Positions 22,624 to 33,374 of a stretch of DNA of 64,000 bases are shown here, one piece after another. A program made the translations under genes and the position numbers. Source of the DNA: Polyporus tsugae (Eukaryota > Basidiomycota > Agaricomycetes > Polyporales > Polyporaceae). The notes below the pieces were generated by a model. The model was given only the letters and a program-made list of their open reading frames with translations. It searched no databases and was not told the DNA's origin. The stretch spans positions 2,046,001-2,110,000 of the forward strand of contig JAHRBS010000007.1 in assembly GCA_024305745.1 (NCBI GenBank), written 5' to 3'. Numbering within the stretch: position 1 is the stretch's first letter; each line of letters begins with the position of its first letter.

Positions 22624-25553
22624 CTAATAGTAGTTTGGACCCCCGAAAGGGGGACTGCCACCCTGGCTAACCGATGCGGCAGGTGCGGGGAGATAGCTGG
22701 GACCAGCCCCCGTCTGACCCAGGGATGACGATGAGTACGACACAGCGGTGTAATCGAAGGTGCCCGTGGGATGACTGAAGGCCGGGGTTGTTTCCGAGGA
22801 CGACAAGGTTTCCAAACTTCCAGACTGCGCGGCAGCCGGTCGAGAGTCCACATTCTCGCCCATAGAGAGGTAATTATAGGATGGGACATAGTAGGTGCCT
22901 TGTCCAGTCGGATGACCGGCGGATACGCGTGAGGACGCAAGGAGCAACGAGGACGGGCCGACGTTCCCGCCTTCGCCCTGTAGGACATTGCTGAGGCTGA
23001 GGGCGCTATGCGAGGACTGGACGTACGAAGACGACGTGCTTGGTATTGAAGGTGAACGCGAGGATGGCTGATAGTGTTCGGATTCAGAGCCCGAGCCCGA
23101 CGTCGTGGAAGGCCACCTGCCATCCGGCGTACAGGCGGTGTTAGGAGCGGAGGAAGAGTCGTAGCCCGGGCCCATGGTTGTAGCAGACAAAGATAGCGGA
23201 GGGACGCTCGTAGGCCGCATCAGTCCACGTCGACCGTAGCTCCCTTCGAAGGTGCCAGGGCCGCGAACTGTTTCGTCTGAAGGACTGGACGAGAAGCTTC
23301 GTGGCGGCTGTCCGCGGGATTGAGAGGCGCGCGCGTCCCAAACAAGGCGCACCGTCCGTTGCCGCTCGTCGTTCTTGGAGAACGCCCAGTGCATCTCCGA
23401 GAGGGCGGCTAGGCAGATCTCGACGTCTTCACGGGTGCCACTCTCCCCGGCCAACAGAAAGCCAGCAAAAAAGCATCCATCACGAACCAGCGCAGCGTCA
23501 TATTGGAAGAATGGACTCCTGAGGTTCCTGCGCAGGATGGTCACGACAAGTCGGACAACGGTGTGACACTTGGCGTTGGCTTTCATGTGAAGCCGGAGGA
23601 TGGTATCGGACTTCCGGGACCTTCCTGACGGATGCCCCTCAGGCAAGAAGGACGTCTCCTGGACAGGGAGCGCAACAAGTCGCTGCTTGAGCGCTTCGCG
23701 AATGACATTATCTGCAATGCATGTGTCAACGACGAGACCCTGGAAAAAAAAAAGGAACGACATACGAGATTCAAAGAGGAATATCTGTAAGAAGTCAGCC
23801 ACAAGGAACTGGGTAAGCATAAGGAATGCTTGACCATCTGCACTGACGCCTCACCTGCCAGCCGTCAATAAACCTCTCAATGTCCTCGTTTTGCACGATG
23901 CCGTAAGTGCCAAACTGCCGCAGACCGTCCAAGTCGCGCCAACAGCGCTCGAGCCTATCCCATGCGTCCTGAAGGGTGTCCTCATCAATCTCTTCGCGCT
24001 GGCGGGCCTTGGGACCAGTGAGAGCAGCATGGACATCCCGGCATACGGAGGCAATGCGGATGGGAATTGTTGCAAAACGGAAGGCGAAAGCATATGCACC
24101 CGAAGGGCCACCATCATTACCCAGTGGAGGGAGCGTCGCTTCGAAGGCCGTCAGGTCGTCTTCGGTTCTAAGGAGACGACATCAATGCCGTAAATCAGGG
24201 CAGCAACAGATTCATTTATCATCTTACAATGCGATCCGACCCCCACGCAGGCCACTAGTCGTGCCGTCAACGACATGTGCATACCAAAATATTCGCGCAC
24301 GAACGAGAGCGTCTGCATATTCTCCTTGACCGATCTCGGTGGAGTGGAGACTGCACAACGCATAGACTTGGCTCATCGTGGCATCAGACATAGCCTGAAG
24401 AGGCATGTGAGCAGACCACATCACTTGTAGCACACATAACATTATCATACGTACCAGGCGTTCCATAGGTGTCTGTACCTCTACAGATAACGAGTTGAGG
24501 GTCAAGGGATGGACATCGCATACAAGTCTTCAGCTCACCTTCGGTAAGAGGCATAGTGAGAAGTAGAGCGCGTATGCCATCCCATGAGGGCTTCCGGAGG
24601 AGTCCGTGGATGTCGATGAGGTAAAGCAACTCAAAGAGCATCTCGTTTACCCGTTCTTTCCGTTGCTGGAGGTCTTCGTCGACAAGCTCCGCGATCTCCT
24701 CACCAGCCTCGTTGACGCCATAGCTGGCTGCCCATACGACGAGGGCAAGGGCTATCAATTGGCCAGGGAACTGTAGGCAGTCGGAGCTGCCGTTGTACCA
24801 TTCCGAGAACCGCGCACAGTACTCGGTGGGCTCTAGGACGGGACCTAAAGTAAGGTCGAGGACATCCAGTCTGTCAGCAAAGCATGGTGGACCTACGATC
24901 GAGAGGCGATGCACTCACGTTGAATGTGGAAGCGACGGAAGAATGAAGACCTGAAAAATTCGGGTTTGAGTTGGGGGATGACGCTGCGTGGGGGGATGAC
25001 GGTGTGCAGGTCAGCATCTTCCTTGCTAGCCTTGCCATAAACGGCCCTGCAATGCACGTCAACGAAGGGGTGGGAGAGGAGGGTCGGGGCTACTCACTCG
25101 ACTTTCTGAAGGCGACGTCCTCGCCGCAATAGTTTGACTGCTTTGACCTCGGCGAACTCGTCTCTGGACGGGGTTGAGAATGGAGAGAATAAGGGGGATA
25201 GGGAGAAAACATACACGCAGTTGAGGCCGCGTTCGCTGCAGTTTGAGCAGGGAGGGTGTTGGCCGGAGGCAAGTGTGGGTAAGTCCTTAAGGTCGCACTT
25301 GACCCTGTCATATGCGCGTGAGGTGGGAACCGGGAGATAGCGAAGAGAGGCGCGCACCTTCGCATTCGACATGCGCCGCAAGCTGGAGGGGCAAACAGTC
25401 AATACGCCGAGGTGTATGCGGGGAGAGGGGAAGCGCACCGGAATACTGCTGCCGGGTAGACTTTGGCTGGGCGGGCGCTTTGCGGGACATGGAGGGATAT
25501 GGGGAGGGGGAGACTGAGCGGCCGATGGGGGAGGGATTGTTGCGGTGCGACAT
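22624..25553 (-). CDS. Zn2Cys6 fungal transcription factor
   Basis: Sequence-specific nuclear regulator. Ten exons (25439-25553, 25358-25382, 25215-25304, 25098-25163, 24919-25046, 24539-24844, 24455-24480, 24228-24394, 23855-24167, 22624-23784) give 798 residues. After a Ser/Pro-rich start, the binuclear zinc cluster has the spacing C-x2-C-x6-C-x15-C-x2-C-x6-C (CGACRMRRVKC ... CSNCSERGLNC), followed by a basic LLRRGRRLQKVE linker. The fungal-specific middle homology region follows (PTEYCARFSEWYN, PLTEEVQTPMERL, WYAHVVDG, GAYAFAFRFATIPIR). The C-terminal third is Ser/Gly/Tyr-rich, as in activation domains, and ends GGPNYY. The loop between Cys3 and Cys4 (15 residues) is longer than in GAL4. 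Target genes cannot be inferred from neighbours. Confidence 0.9.
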
Positions 25554-26574
25554 ACGGACTGGGCGTGGCCACTGGGAGAATGATTGGGCGGGAGAGGACG
25601 GAGGAGGAGGGGGGGGGGCGGCCGGGAGGGATATATAAACGGTGAGTGAGGGAGTGGGAGGCGGGAGGAAGGATGTGGATTGGAAAAGGAAACTGAAGAC
25701 GGAAGGTGGCGGGCTGGGAAAGAAGATGCTGTTGAAAATACGAGGACGTCAATCTGGAGTGGCCGGCCATGTATGGTCGATTCGCAGTCGTGGCTTCCAT
25801 GCCGCTGTTTTCTGCCGCTTCACACTTGAGATCCCTCCGTCTCCTCTGGGCGGCCCATGCCATTTTCGTCAGGCGCCGGCTGCTGCACAGACCTGAACAT
25901 GAATGCACCGTGAAACATGGACCAGACGGGGCACAAACATAACATATCTGCTGCACATACCCTAGCCCCCGGCAGCCCACGCTTAGAGGGTTGCCCAGGC
26001 CCACTGGCATGCGAGACGTGGAGGTGCTCACGGACGAAGGCCCAGGGCGCGTTTGACGGCGACATCGAGAGGACGTGCGCGGCGTCGTACATGATCTGAT
26101 GCGCGCGAGGGCTTCCCTCCTGCGATATCGCACCGAGATCCATAAGAGGATAGAGTCGCCGGGGCACAGTTCAGTTTGCAGACGGGGAATGATTGGGTGT
26201 TGAGCGCCAGACAAAGTTCAGGAGAGATCACGACAAGGACGCACAGATCTGGCTCGAGTGACAGGACCCGGGCGACGGACGACTCGGGCAGACGCCAACG
26301 CCAACAGGGAGGGCAGGGAGTGACAGTGCGTCGGTGACGGTGACAGAGGCTGAGATGGCGTCGGTCGATGGTCGCGCTTCCGGTCGGCGGTGGCAGCGCC
26401 GCCTCCGCACCGTGTCACTTTGTGTCGACCCCCTTGCCCCGTTTCGCTTTCGCTGCCGGCCTCCTTCTATTTCCCTTGCACGCGATCATCCTAGTCGTAC
26501 AGCCACATCCGGAACAATCCCCCCCCCCCCGACGCCCAGACCCCTCCTTCCGTCCCGATCGTGCGCTCTCACTG
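25554..26574. promoter_or_regulatory. 1 kb intergenic region upstream of the transcription factor
   Basis: No gene supported. It holds the transcription factor promoter and the NOP16 3' region. Homopolymers of ten G (25609-25618) and twelve C (26519-26530) are present. Confidence 0.45.
26519..26530. repeat. Homopolymer C12 (G12 in NOP16 mRNA sense)
   Basis: Twelve consecutive C on the forward strand, 44 nt past the NOP16 stop codon in the direction of NOP16 transcription. Confidence 0.9.
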
Positions 26575-27691
26575 TCAGCCCGCTCCCACTCCCAGCGCGC
26601 CAATCCCCCCCGCCTTCCGTATCGCCCGTCTCAGCTCCCCCACCGTCCGCTGGTCCACGTTCACCTTCCTGTCCCGCGCCATCGCCTCCATGTCGTCCCC
26701 GTGCTTCCTCACCAGCAGCTCCAGCGTCCCGTGCTCCCCCTTCGATGTGAACCGCCGCACCGGTCCAGCACGCGCCTCAGACAGCCGCTCCAACGCTGAC
26801 AACGAACCAGATGAGCCCGATTGCCAGCCAATCCGGCAGCCCGCCCCAAGTGCGACGCACTGACAGAAGGACGAGAAGCACCCATGGTAGTGATGCTATC
26901 ACATCCTCCGGCCGTGCCAGATTCGACCAGCCAAACAGACTCACCGTGCACAACCCGCGTGTTTTTCCCTCCTGCATCTCCCTTTACGGGGTCCGAACCC
27001 AACCCAACCCACCCCGCGAGCACTTTGTCCCCGCGAGGATCTTGGATTTCCTCTTCCACGTCCTGTTCTTGAGTCACCGGCTCCTCCTCCCCCCCCTCCT
27101 CCCCCAGCTGCACCTCCACGATGTTTCCTTCTCCGTCGCGGATGATTTTCCCGTACCCCTTCGGCACCCCATTGGTCCCCGCACCTTGCCTTGACACAGT
27201 CGCAGATGCTTCTCGCTCCACCGAAGCTTCCTTGCCGTCCGCGTGCTTGGCCTCCACCCGTTCCGTCCCCCCGGACGCAGTCGGGTTCAGGGTGGCAACG
27301 AGCCCCAAAGTTTCGTAACTGCAACACGGCACAGGGCATCAGCAGCCGTAACCAGTTGCCGCCCATGTCGAGATTCACGAGTCCTGTGTTTCCGTAACGC
27401 TGCGCACACGCGCATGCACGGCGCACACGAAGCCAGCATTCGGCGCGCAGCGACACTCACTTTTGTCTAACCGTTTTCCGCGGGTCCCAGGCCTCCTGCA
27501 GAACTTTGGGGCCCCGAATGGCTAAATTCAGGACAAAACGCTTAGTACATGCGGCGGTACGGTGAGGGACCGCACGATGGAGAATATCACCGACGCGGTT
27601 GTTTCTTCAGAAGTTTTTTTGCACGCCGCGAATGCTGCACAGGTTTGTGGTTCCCTGACCGGGTCTTGCGCCTTTGGCGGGGGTTCGCCAT
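26575..27691 (-). CDS. NOP16: 60S ribosome biogenesis protein NOP16
   Basis: Nucleolar assembly factor of pre-60S particles. Exons 27595-27691, 27461-27521, 26945-27318 and 26575-26795 give 250 residues. The N-terminus has the family signature MANPRQRRK, HSRRAKKLLKKQPPIRGPKVLQ and WDPRKTVRQNYETLGL. A long acidic Glu-rich insert fills the middle. The C-terminus has LELLVRKHGDDMEAMARDRK and GELRRAIRKAGG. The first intron uses the weak donor GTCGGT, the only GT that preserves the conserved QPPIRG junction. It is divergent from QCR10, with 409 nt between start codons. Confidence 0.93.
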
Positions 27692-28100
27692 CGTCGATTA
27701 AATTTCAGGGCGCGCTTCCTCGAGGGCCGGTAGAACGGAGTTACCAGGGGGTGTGGTGGATAGTCGCAACGAGTTTTGAGTCGATAGATCGCACCCAGAA
27801 GTGTATGTATGGCACCTGGACACCTGTCGAAAAGAGCAGAGGCACAGAACCCGAGCGACACAGGGGGCCAATTTGGCGAGAGCGTGGAGGGAAATGGCAG
27901 AGAACACGGACGCAAAACGTGTCGGCAACTTTGGTGGACGCCGGCGTCGGATGGCCCCGGAAGTTTCCGCGTGCTCGACACCCCGCCAGACAGCCACGGC
28001 CACGGTCGGGTCAACGTCTCTCTCATTCTCTCTTCTGCAAAAACCACCGCGTCGGTCGCCCCCCACGCCTTCACCGTCGCTCAGGCATCCGCTCTCCGAC
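27692..28100. promoter_or_regulatory. Bidirectional promoter region, NOP16 / QCR10
   Basis: 409 bp between divergent start codons of a ribosome-assembly gene and a respiratory-chain gene. No specific sites recognised. Confidence 0.45.
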
Positions 28101-28537
28101 ATGTCTCGCGTGACATACCAACCCGTTCCCCTTCAGAGGCCAGCATTTAAGGCAAGTCGTCATTGCGGTCGCTGCGCGGTCAGAACAACGTACTGAGAGG
28201 ACCGCCCGGTTTCTCTTTTGCGAACAGTTCTTCCGCACCTGGACGTTGAGCTTGGGCATGTGGGGAGCGGGAGCGGGCGTTGCTGCGCTCTCCGTACGTC
28301 GTGGTGCTCCATCTCCCTCGCGGACGCAGTATCTTACCAGCCGCCTTTGGAATCTTAGCTTCTGTCTGTCACGCCTCTCGTCAAGCGTGGTTTCTTGTCC
28401 AAGGTCCCCGTGGTACGTCCCAGCAGGCCGCCACTCGCGCCGCGTAAAGTCCGTACGCTAACTTTCGCCGGGCACGGCTACTTTAGATCGGCGGATACTG
28501 GGAGGACAAGACGCCTGCGTCGGACAAGCCGTTCTAG
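28101..28537 (+). CDS. QCR10: Cytochrome b-c1 complex subunit 10 (QCR10)
   Basis: Small single-span subunit of mitochondrial respiratory complex III. Exons 28101-28151, 28228-28293, 28359-28412 and 28487-28537 give 73 residues, close to fungal homologues. Features are RTWTLSLGMWGAGAGVAAL (membrane helix), VTPLVKRGFLSKVPVIGGY and the terminal motif EDKTPASDKPF, which strongly resembles the family pattern ending DNPF/DKPF. The first intron begins GCAAGT after AAG, the classical GC-AG donor context; no GT donor nearby gives the right phase. The N-terminal part is a little shorter than usual, so a further small exon between 28152 and 28227 cannot be ruled out. Confidence 0.8.
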
Positions 28538-28771
28538 ACGTAACCCGACTCGTGCGCGGCGTCGTGTACCCGCTCTACGCCATTCTAGTCATACGAATAG
28601 ACTGTCCCGACTGCCCGTACACACACACTCGCCGTCCGTGTCCGTACCCCACCTTCCCTGCCGTGAATAAAGCAATTAGATGGGCATTTTGCACACTGGC
28701 AGACCCTGACCGAGCCCTTCCAACGCGACACGAGAATGCACATGGGTGGGAGATCACGATCGAATACGCCG

Positions 28772-30236
28772 TCACAGCTTGGAAGATGTCCAAGTAGTAG
28801 GCTCCACTCCTCCACCGGTCAGGGCGATGCCCAGCTTGGCCTCCAGCTTCTTGAGCGCCTCCAGCGATCCGTCAATAGGTACCTCTGTAGGAAAGACAAA
28901 CCCCAAGCCGATGCCATGCATGGAACGTGGATATCGTAGTCAACGTCAATCACGACGACTCGTGTGGTATGCACGCACGAATGGTTTCCATGCCGAGCGC
29001 CTGGGCTGCTTTGAGGTTCCTGCATAATTCTCGTACGTCAGGGATGTCAGGGCGCGGCATAGAAGAGCGGGACGGGCCACAGCAGATGTCGCGATCCTTA
29101 CATTCCGAGGTCGTCCAAGAACACTGCCTCGCCGGGCTTGATGCCATTGCGTTCGCAGGCGAGGAGGTATATTCCAGGCTCGGGCTTCCTGGTCAGGGCG
29201 TTGACCCGAGCATGGTCAGTGGATACCGCAGTGATGTCGAACTAGGGCTGGCGCCGCGCGCACCTCATTCCAAGCGTGCTGGAGTCACAGAAGTCGTCAA
29301 AGAGGGCGCGAAGCCGCGGAGGAGTCGCGCCGCCATCGTGCCAGCCCAGATACTCAAGCTCAGACTGCACGCTGAAGTTGGGAATTTGCTCGTGCAGAGG
29401 CGGCGCATCGCCGATGATGTCGGCGTCGGACTTCGAGAAATTGTTCGTGAGCGCGATAACCCGCCACTTTCCTCGGGCTGGATCGGAGGGTTAACGTGAG
29501 CTGTCAGGGCCCAGGTCAAGGGGGGGAGAAGAAGGTACCTCTTATGCGTCTGATCGCCTCGACGACACGTTCGTCGAACTCGCCGCTCTCTCGCATCATG
29601 CAGCCGAATAGCTGACGTTTCCTTTCAGTCGCGCCCGTATTCGGTGGAGGACGCCGGAGGGAAGGAAGGAGAAGGCTCACCTCACGCCCGTCAACGTGCA
29701 GTGTTTCAGGGAGCTTCGGGCACGCTGCTAGCAGAACATCACTTTACTTTTGTGCTCCCTGCATCCTGCGATGCGGCGCACATCTACGAACCTAGTCCGC
29801 GCCGCTTGCAGTACTTGACATACGCTGGATTGTTCACGTTCGTATCGGAAAGCTCACGCCCAAAATGCTCGTAAAAAGGGAAAAGCGACATCTCGCCCCG
29901 CTCGAACTTCTGCCACGCTCCATGCGTGCCACGCGTTGTGCTGGCAGGAGAGGGCAGGAATCGAATTTTTCTCCATGAGAAAAGGACTGGCGGTGGAGAA
30001 GACCGACGACGAGGGTGCTTACATTGCACAATTGATGTAATTATGGGGTATCCCGTGCTCTCGTTCGTATGACGCGATGGCAATAAGCGGGCTGCGGCAG
30101 ACCACGCCGCCGACCTACAGAGAACGGCCGCAGTGTTAGCCTCGAAAGAACGCGACGGAAGGCGGGGAACCATATGAATAAATGGTGGACTTGTACACAC
30201 ATCGAATATCACAGCTTTGAGTTGCGGCGAAGTCAT
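28772..30236 (-). CDS. HAD-superfamily hydrolase with C-terminal SKL
   Basis: Haloacid-dehalogenase-like phosphatase of the group related to the N-terminal domains of soluble epoxide hydrolase and ACAD10. Nine exons (30201-30236, 30023-30114, 29792-29940, 29681-29727, 29539-29611, 29264-29477, 29102-29188, 28979-29019, 28772-28884) give 283 residues; the acceptor of exon 4 could also be 3 nt later. Motif I is VIFDVGGVV with nucleophile Asp12; the second aspartate of the usual DxD is replaced by Gly, as in epoxide-hydrolase relatives. Motif II is ALTNNF, motif III RKPEPGIY and motif IV FLDDLGMN. The last three residues are Ser-Lys-Leu, a canonical type 1 peroxisomal targeting signal. The substrate cannot be read from the sequence. 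Confidence 0.9.
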
Positions 30237-31233
30237 GGCTGTATCTTTAGCAAAGCGCTGTCCGCGAAGAGAATCTGCACCCAACGTCCGCTTTAGAGGC
30301 CACAGTGGATGCCGCCTTGTAGTGCAATTCGCCTTGAGCCCGTCGGCGTTCACTTTGCGGCGTGCGGTGAGAGAGCAACCTGGCAACGTCGACCGGTCCT
30401 CGATAAGACCTAAGCCTAAGCTCCGGCTCGGGGTACAATTGAAACCGTTTGTGGGCGCAGGGCCGGGTCATATGATTGCGTTGTTCGCCCGAGATCCCTG
30501 TAAGATTGCCTTCCCTCTTCTTAGTCTCCAATCCGGATAGGGTGAGGTTGAAAGCGTCTACACCATGCACGAGAGGAAGGAGGATGGCAGTGGGTGCTTA
30601 GTCCTGTATTCGCCAGAGCTTGCGATGACGGTGAGCGGGCCGATAAGCTACCGTCGGCAGTGCCGAGTCTGCGTCTCCAGGCTACGTCATGCAGTACATC
30701 CTCTCGATGACTCTGAGCTGTGCTGCTTCCCCGCTTGCACTTTACGGAACATCCTTCGTCCTCCTGACGGACTGGCCAGCAGCACTTTCAAGGCTCACGC
30801 CCTCCCAAGTCTGAGGCCTGAGGCCCGAGCCTGAAGCCTGAATATCCGGATTGTTCACATGTGCTGTCAGCCCGGCCGGAACAGGCACTAGTGGGAAAGC
30901 GGAACCGGAGAGTCAGTCTGTCACTGTGCGTCCGAGAGAGAGCGCGGTTAGAGGCCCTACAGCTGTCGCTAACGATGAGCTCGGGAGACCCGGATGGAGT
31001 ACGGGCACCGCAGGGAGGAGTCAGTACAGCTGCGCACCCTGGGCTGGCCGAAAGATGGCAGAGAGGGAGACACAGCCTGGGGAGGCTCTCTTAGACATCC
31101 GCCGGAGGCGGACTCATAAGGGCGTCAACGGTCCGCATCAGTGTCATTCGCCCCTCTGGCGTCGCCCAGCTTCTCTCCATCCATCCACATCCATCGCTCA
31201 GAGTCAGCCTGCAGCTCGTTCGACCCGTCCTCC
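30237..31233. promoter_or_regulatory. 1 kb divergent intergenic region, HAD gene / PEF gene
   Basis: No gene supported. A short imperfect direct repeat of the type GAGGCCTGA / GAAGCCTGA lies at about 30811-30841. Confidence 0.4.
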
Positions 31234-32540
31234 ATGTCTATCCGCTACGGCACTCCTCATCGTACCCCTTCGCATGCCTCCCACCACGGGCGGCCCGCGA
31301 GTGCGCAATACGGCACTCCGGCCCCGCAACAAGGCTATTATGGTCATACCACTCCTGCTCCCGGATATGCTGCCACGCCTGCACCCGGATACGGGGCTCC
31401 CCCGCCGTCTGGCCCGCCTACCGGGGCTGATCCCCAGCTGTGGCAGTGGTTCTCTGCAGTCGACACGGATCGTTCGGGAGCGATTAGTGTTACGGAACTC
31501 CAGGCCGCTTTGGTGAACGGTACGTGGGCTCCATGCACGCGCGCTCGCTGATCTGCGTTAAATCGTGACTGATCGCGGACTTGGCATTCGCAGGGAACTG
31601 GACCAGTGAGTTTCAACTGAGTTTAGTTTTACTTCAAGTTCGCGCGAGGGCCGCGGTGTAGCCGCACGAGCATGCTTTACGCACACCCCCACGACATGCA
31701 CTTGCTCCGTGCATGCTAAGAGGCGCCCCCGGTGCGCTTGCCATAGTCGCGTGCCTAAATTGACTTGAACGTGGTGTATCGAGCTGCTCTGGACTAGTGA
31801 GATTAACACCCTTGATTCCATTTAGGATTCGACCTCGATACGGTGAAGATGTTGATGTCGATTTTCGTGCGTGTTCCGAGTTCCAAGTATCCCTTCCGTC
31901 CGGAACTCTATATTGAATTCGGGCCCTAGGACACCGACCGCAGTGGGACCATCGGTTTCAATGGTGAGTCTATCTGCCTTCGACTCCGATCGTGCGTGCC
32001 CGATGTGCTGACACCCTTTACGCAGAGTTCTCCGGACTGTGGAAGTACATTCAAGACTGGCAGAACGTCTTCAGGCACTTCGACCGAGATCGGTCTGGGT
32101 CCATAGAGGGAGCCGAGCTCTCCGAGGCCCTGCGTAGCTTTGGGTACAACCTGTCGCCCACGCTCCTGTCACTGCTCGAGCAGAAGTATGGTAGGTCGCG
32201 ATCTCGTCGAATGCCAAGCGGTGACTTGAGCGTGTGCTCAATTTTGAAGTAGCTTCCGGTCCTTCTGACCGATACGGCCCCCCACCTGGCATCACCTTTG
32301 ACCGATTTGTCCGGGCGTGTGTCGTCGTGAAGACGCTCACGGAAGCGTTCCAACGGTACGTGCGCCTTCTAGGATCACTTTTCCACCGGAGATCCCTAAT
32401 CGTCTTTCTAGGGTTGATACGGACCGCGACGGATGGGTGCAAATGAATTATGAGCAATTTATGAAGGTAGAAACATTCTCGTTTCGCGATTGCGCTTGGC
32501 TCACCGTCCTTCACCCTAGATCGTCCTGAGTGCGCCGTAA
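31234..32540 (+). CDS. Penta-EF-hand calcium-binding protein (PEF1/ALG-2 family)
   Basis: Calcium sensor related to peflin, ALG-2 and yeast Pef1. Eight exons (31234-31519, 31594-31605, 31826-31866, 31930-31963, 32026-32190, 32253-32355, 32412-32466, 32520-32540) give 238 residues. The first 70 residues are Gly/Pro/Tyr/Ala-rich (repeats of PAPGY type), as in PEF1 proteins. Five EF-hand units follow: VDTDRSGAISVTEL, FDTDRSGTIGFNEF, FDRDRSGSIEGAEL, a degenerate fourth, and VDTDRDGWVQMNYEQF. The terminal IVLSAP strand supports dimerisation in the family. Exon 2 is only 12 nt (GNWT), flanked by 74 and 220 nt introns. Confidence 0.93.
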
Positions 32541-33374
32541 TTGCGGCTCTGCCTCGGACCGTCCACGACTGTCGGCATCTCGTCCGCCTGCCTTGTATCA
32601 TGTCGCCATGATTGTCATGACCGTACCGTATGACCGGAACGTAATTCGACTCGTAGACTCGGATGTCTCCTCCCTGGGCCGTGTATGTCTTTCTGTACAA
32701 GTTGTCGTGTCAGCCGAAGCCTTCTGTAATTATATTATCGCTGAGTCCTTATACGTACGAATTGCTATTTCCACCTATATGATGGGTTTGTCAAACTGCT
32801 GGAATTCGGAAGCTGCAAGTTGAACAAGGTGTGGTAACGCTCGCGATCGATGGCCTGCGCGCCCAGTGCCGTAACACGGGGCCGTCTTGTGGGCGTACTC
32901 AGAAATCCCAAAGTTCCCCACCTGGTGAACTGGCACTTCGCTGGCGGTTGGCACGCTTGACTACTTTCCGTGACGCCGACAGGCGAAGGGCTGAGGTTTT
33001 ATGATGCATCCCGCGAGCCGTCGGGACTTCTGCATAGAGCCACCGGGCCGTCGTGTGCGTTGTCCCACTTTCACATGTGCTGACCCGGACAGTGCTAATA
33101 GCCGCAACGGCCAGGCTATAGGCAGCCATCGCTACGACGGGTTGCATCCGACACGTAACCTCCAAGGCTCAAATTTCTCAAACTCGACGTTGAGGCTCTC
33201 TGAACCCTTCCAGCACCACGAAAGGGAGAGGCGCTCGTTCTAGATCCAGGTGAGCGGTGAGCCTCTCCTTGTCGACCATTGCGCTGTCAAACCCCAAGAA
33301 CTTGACCCCCTTCCTCTTCTCTTCTCTCCTTCCTACTACCTCCGCGTCGATTCGCGCTGCCTTCCCACCACAGG
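32541..33374. other. Intergenic, no gene recognised
   Basis: PEF 3' region and acyl-CoA synthetase promoter. Open frames here are short and unsupported. Confidence 0.4.

Noticed and set aside
23733..23772. A possible intron near GTATGTCG in the transcription factor
   Set aside because: A GTATGT and a later CCAG exist, but splicing them breaks the frame, whereas the continuous frame reads sensibly through MSFLFFFQGLVVD.
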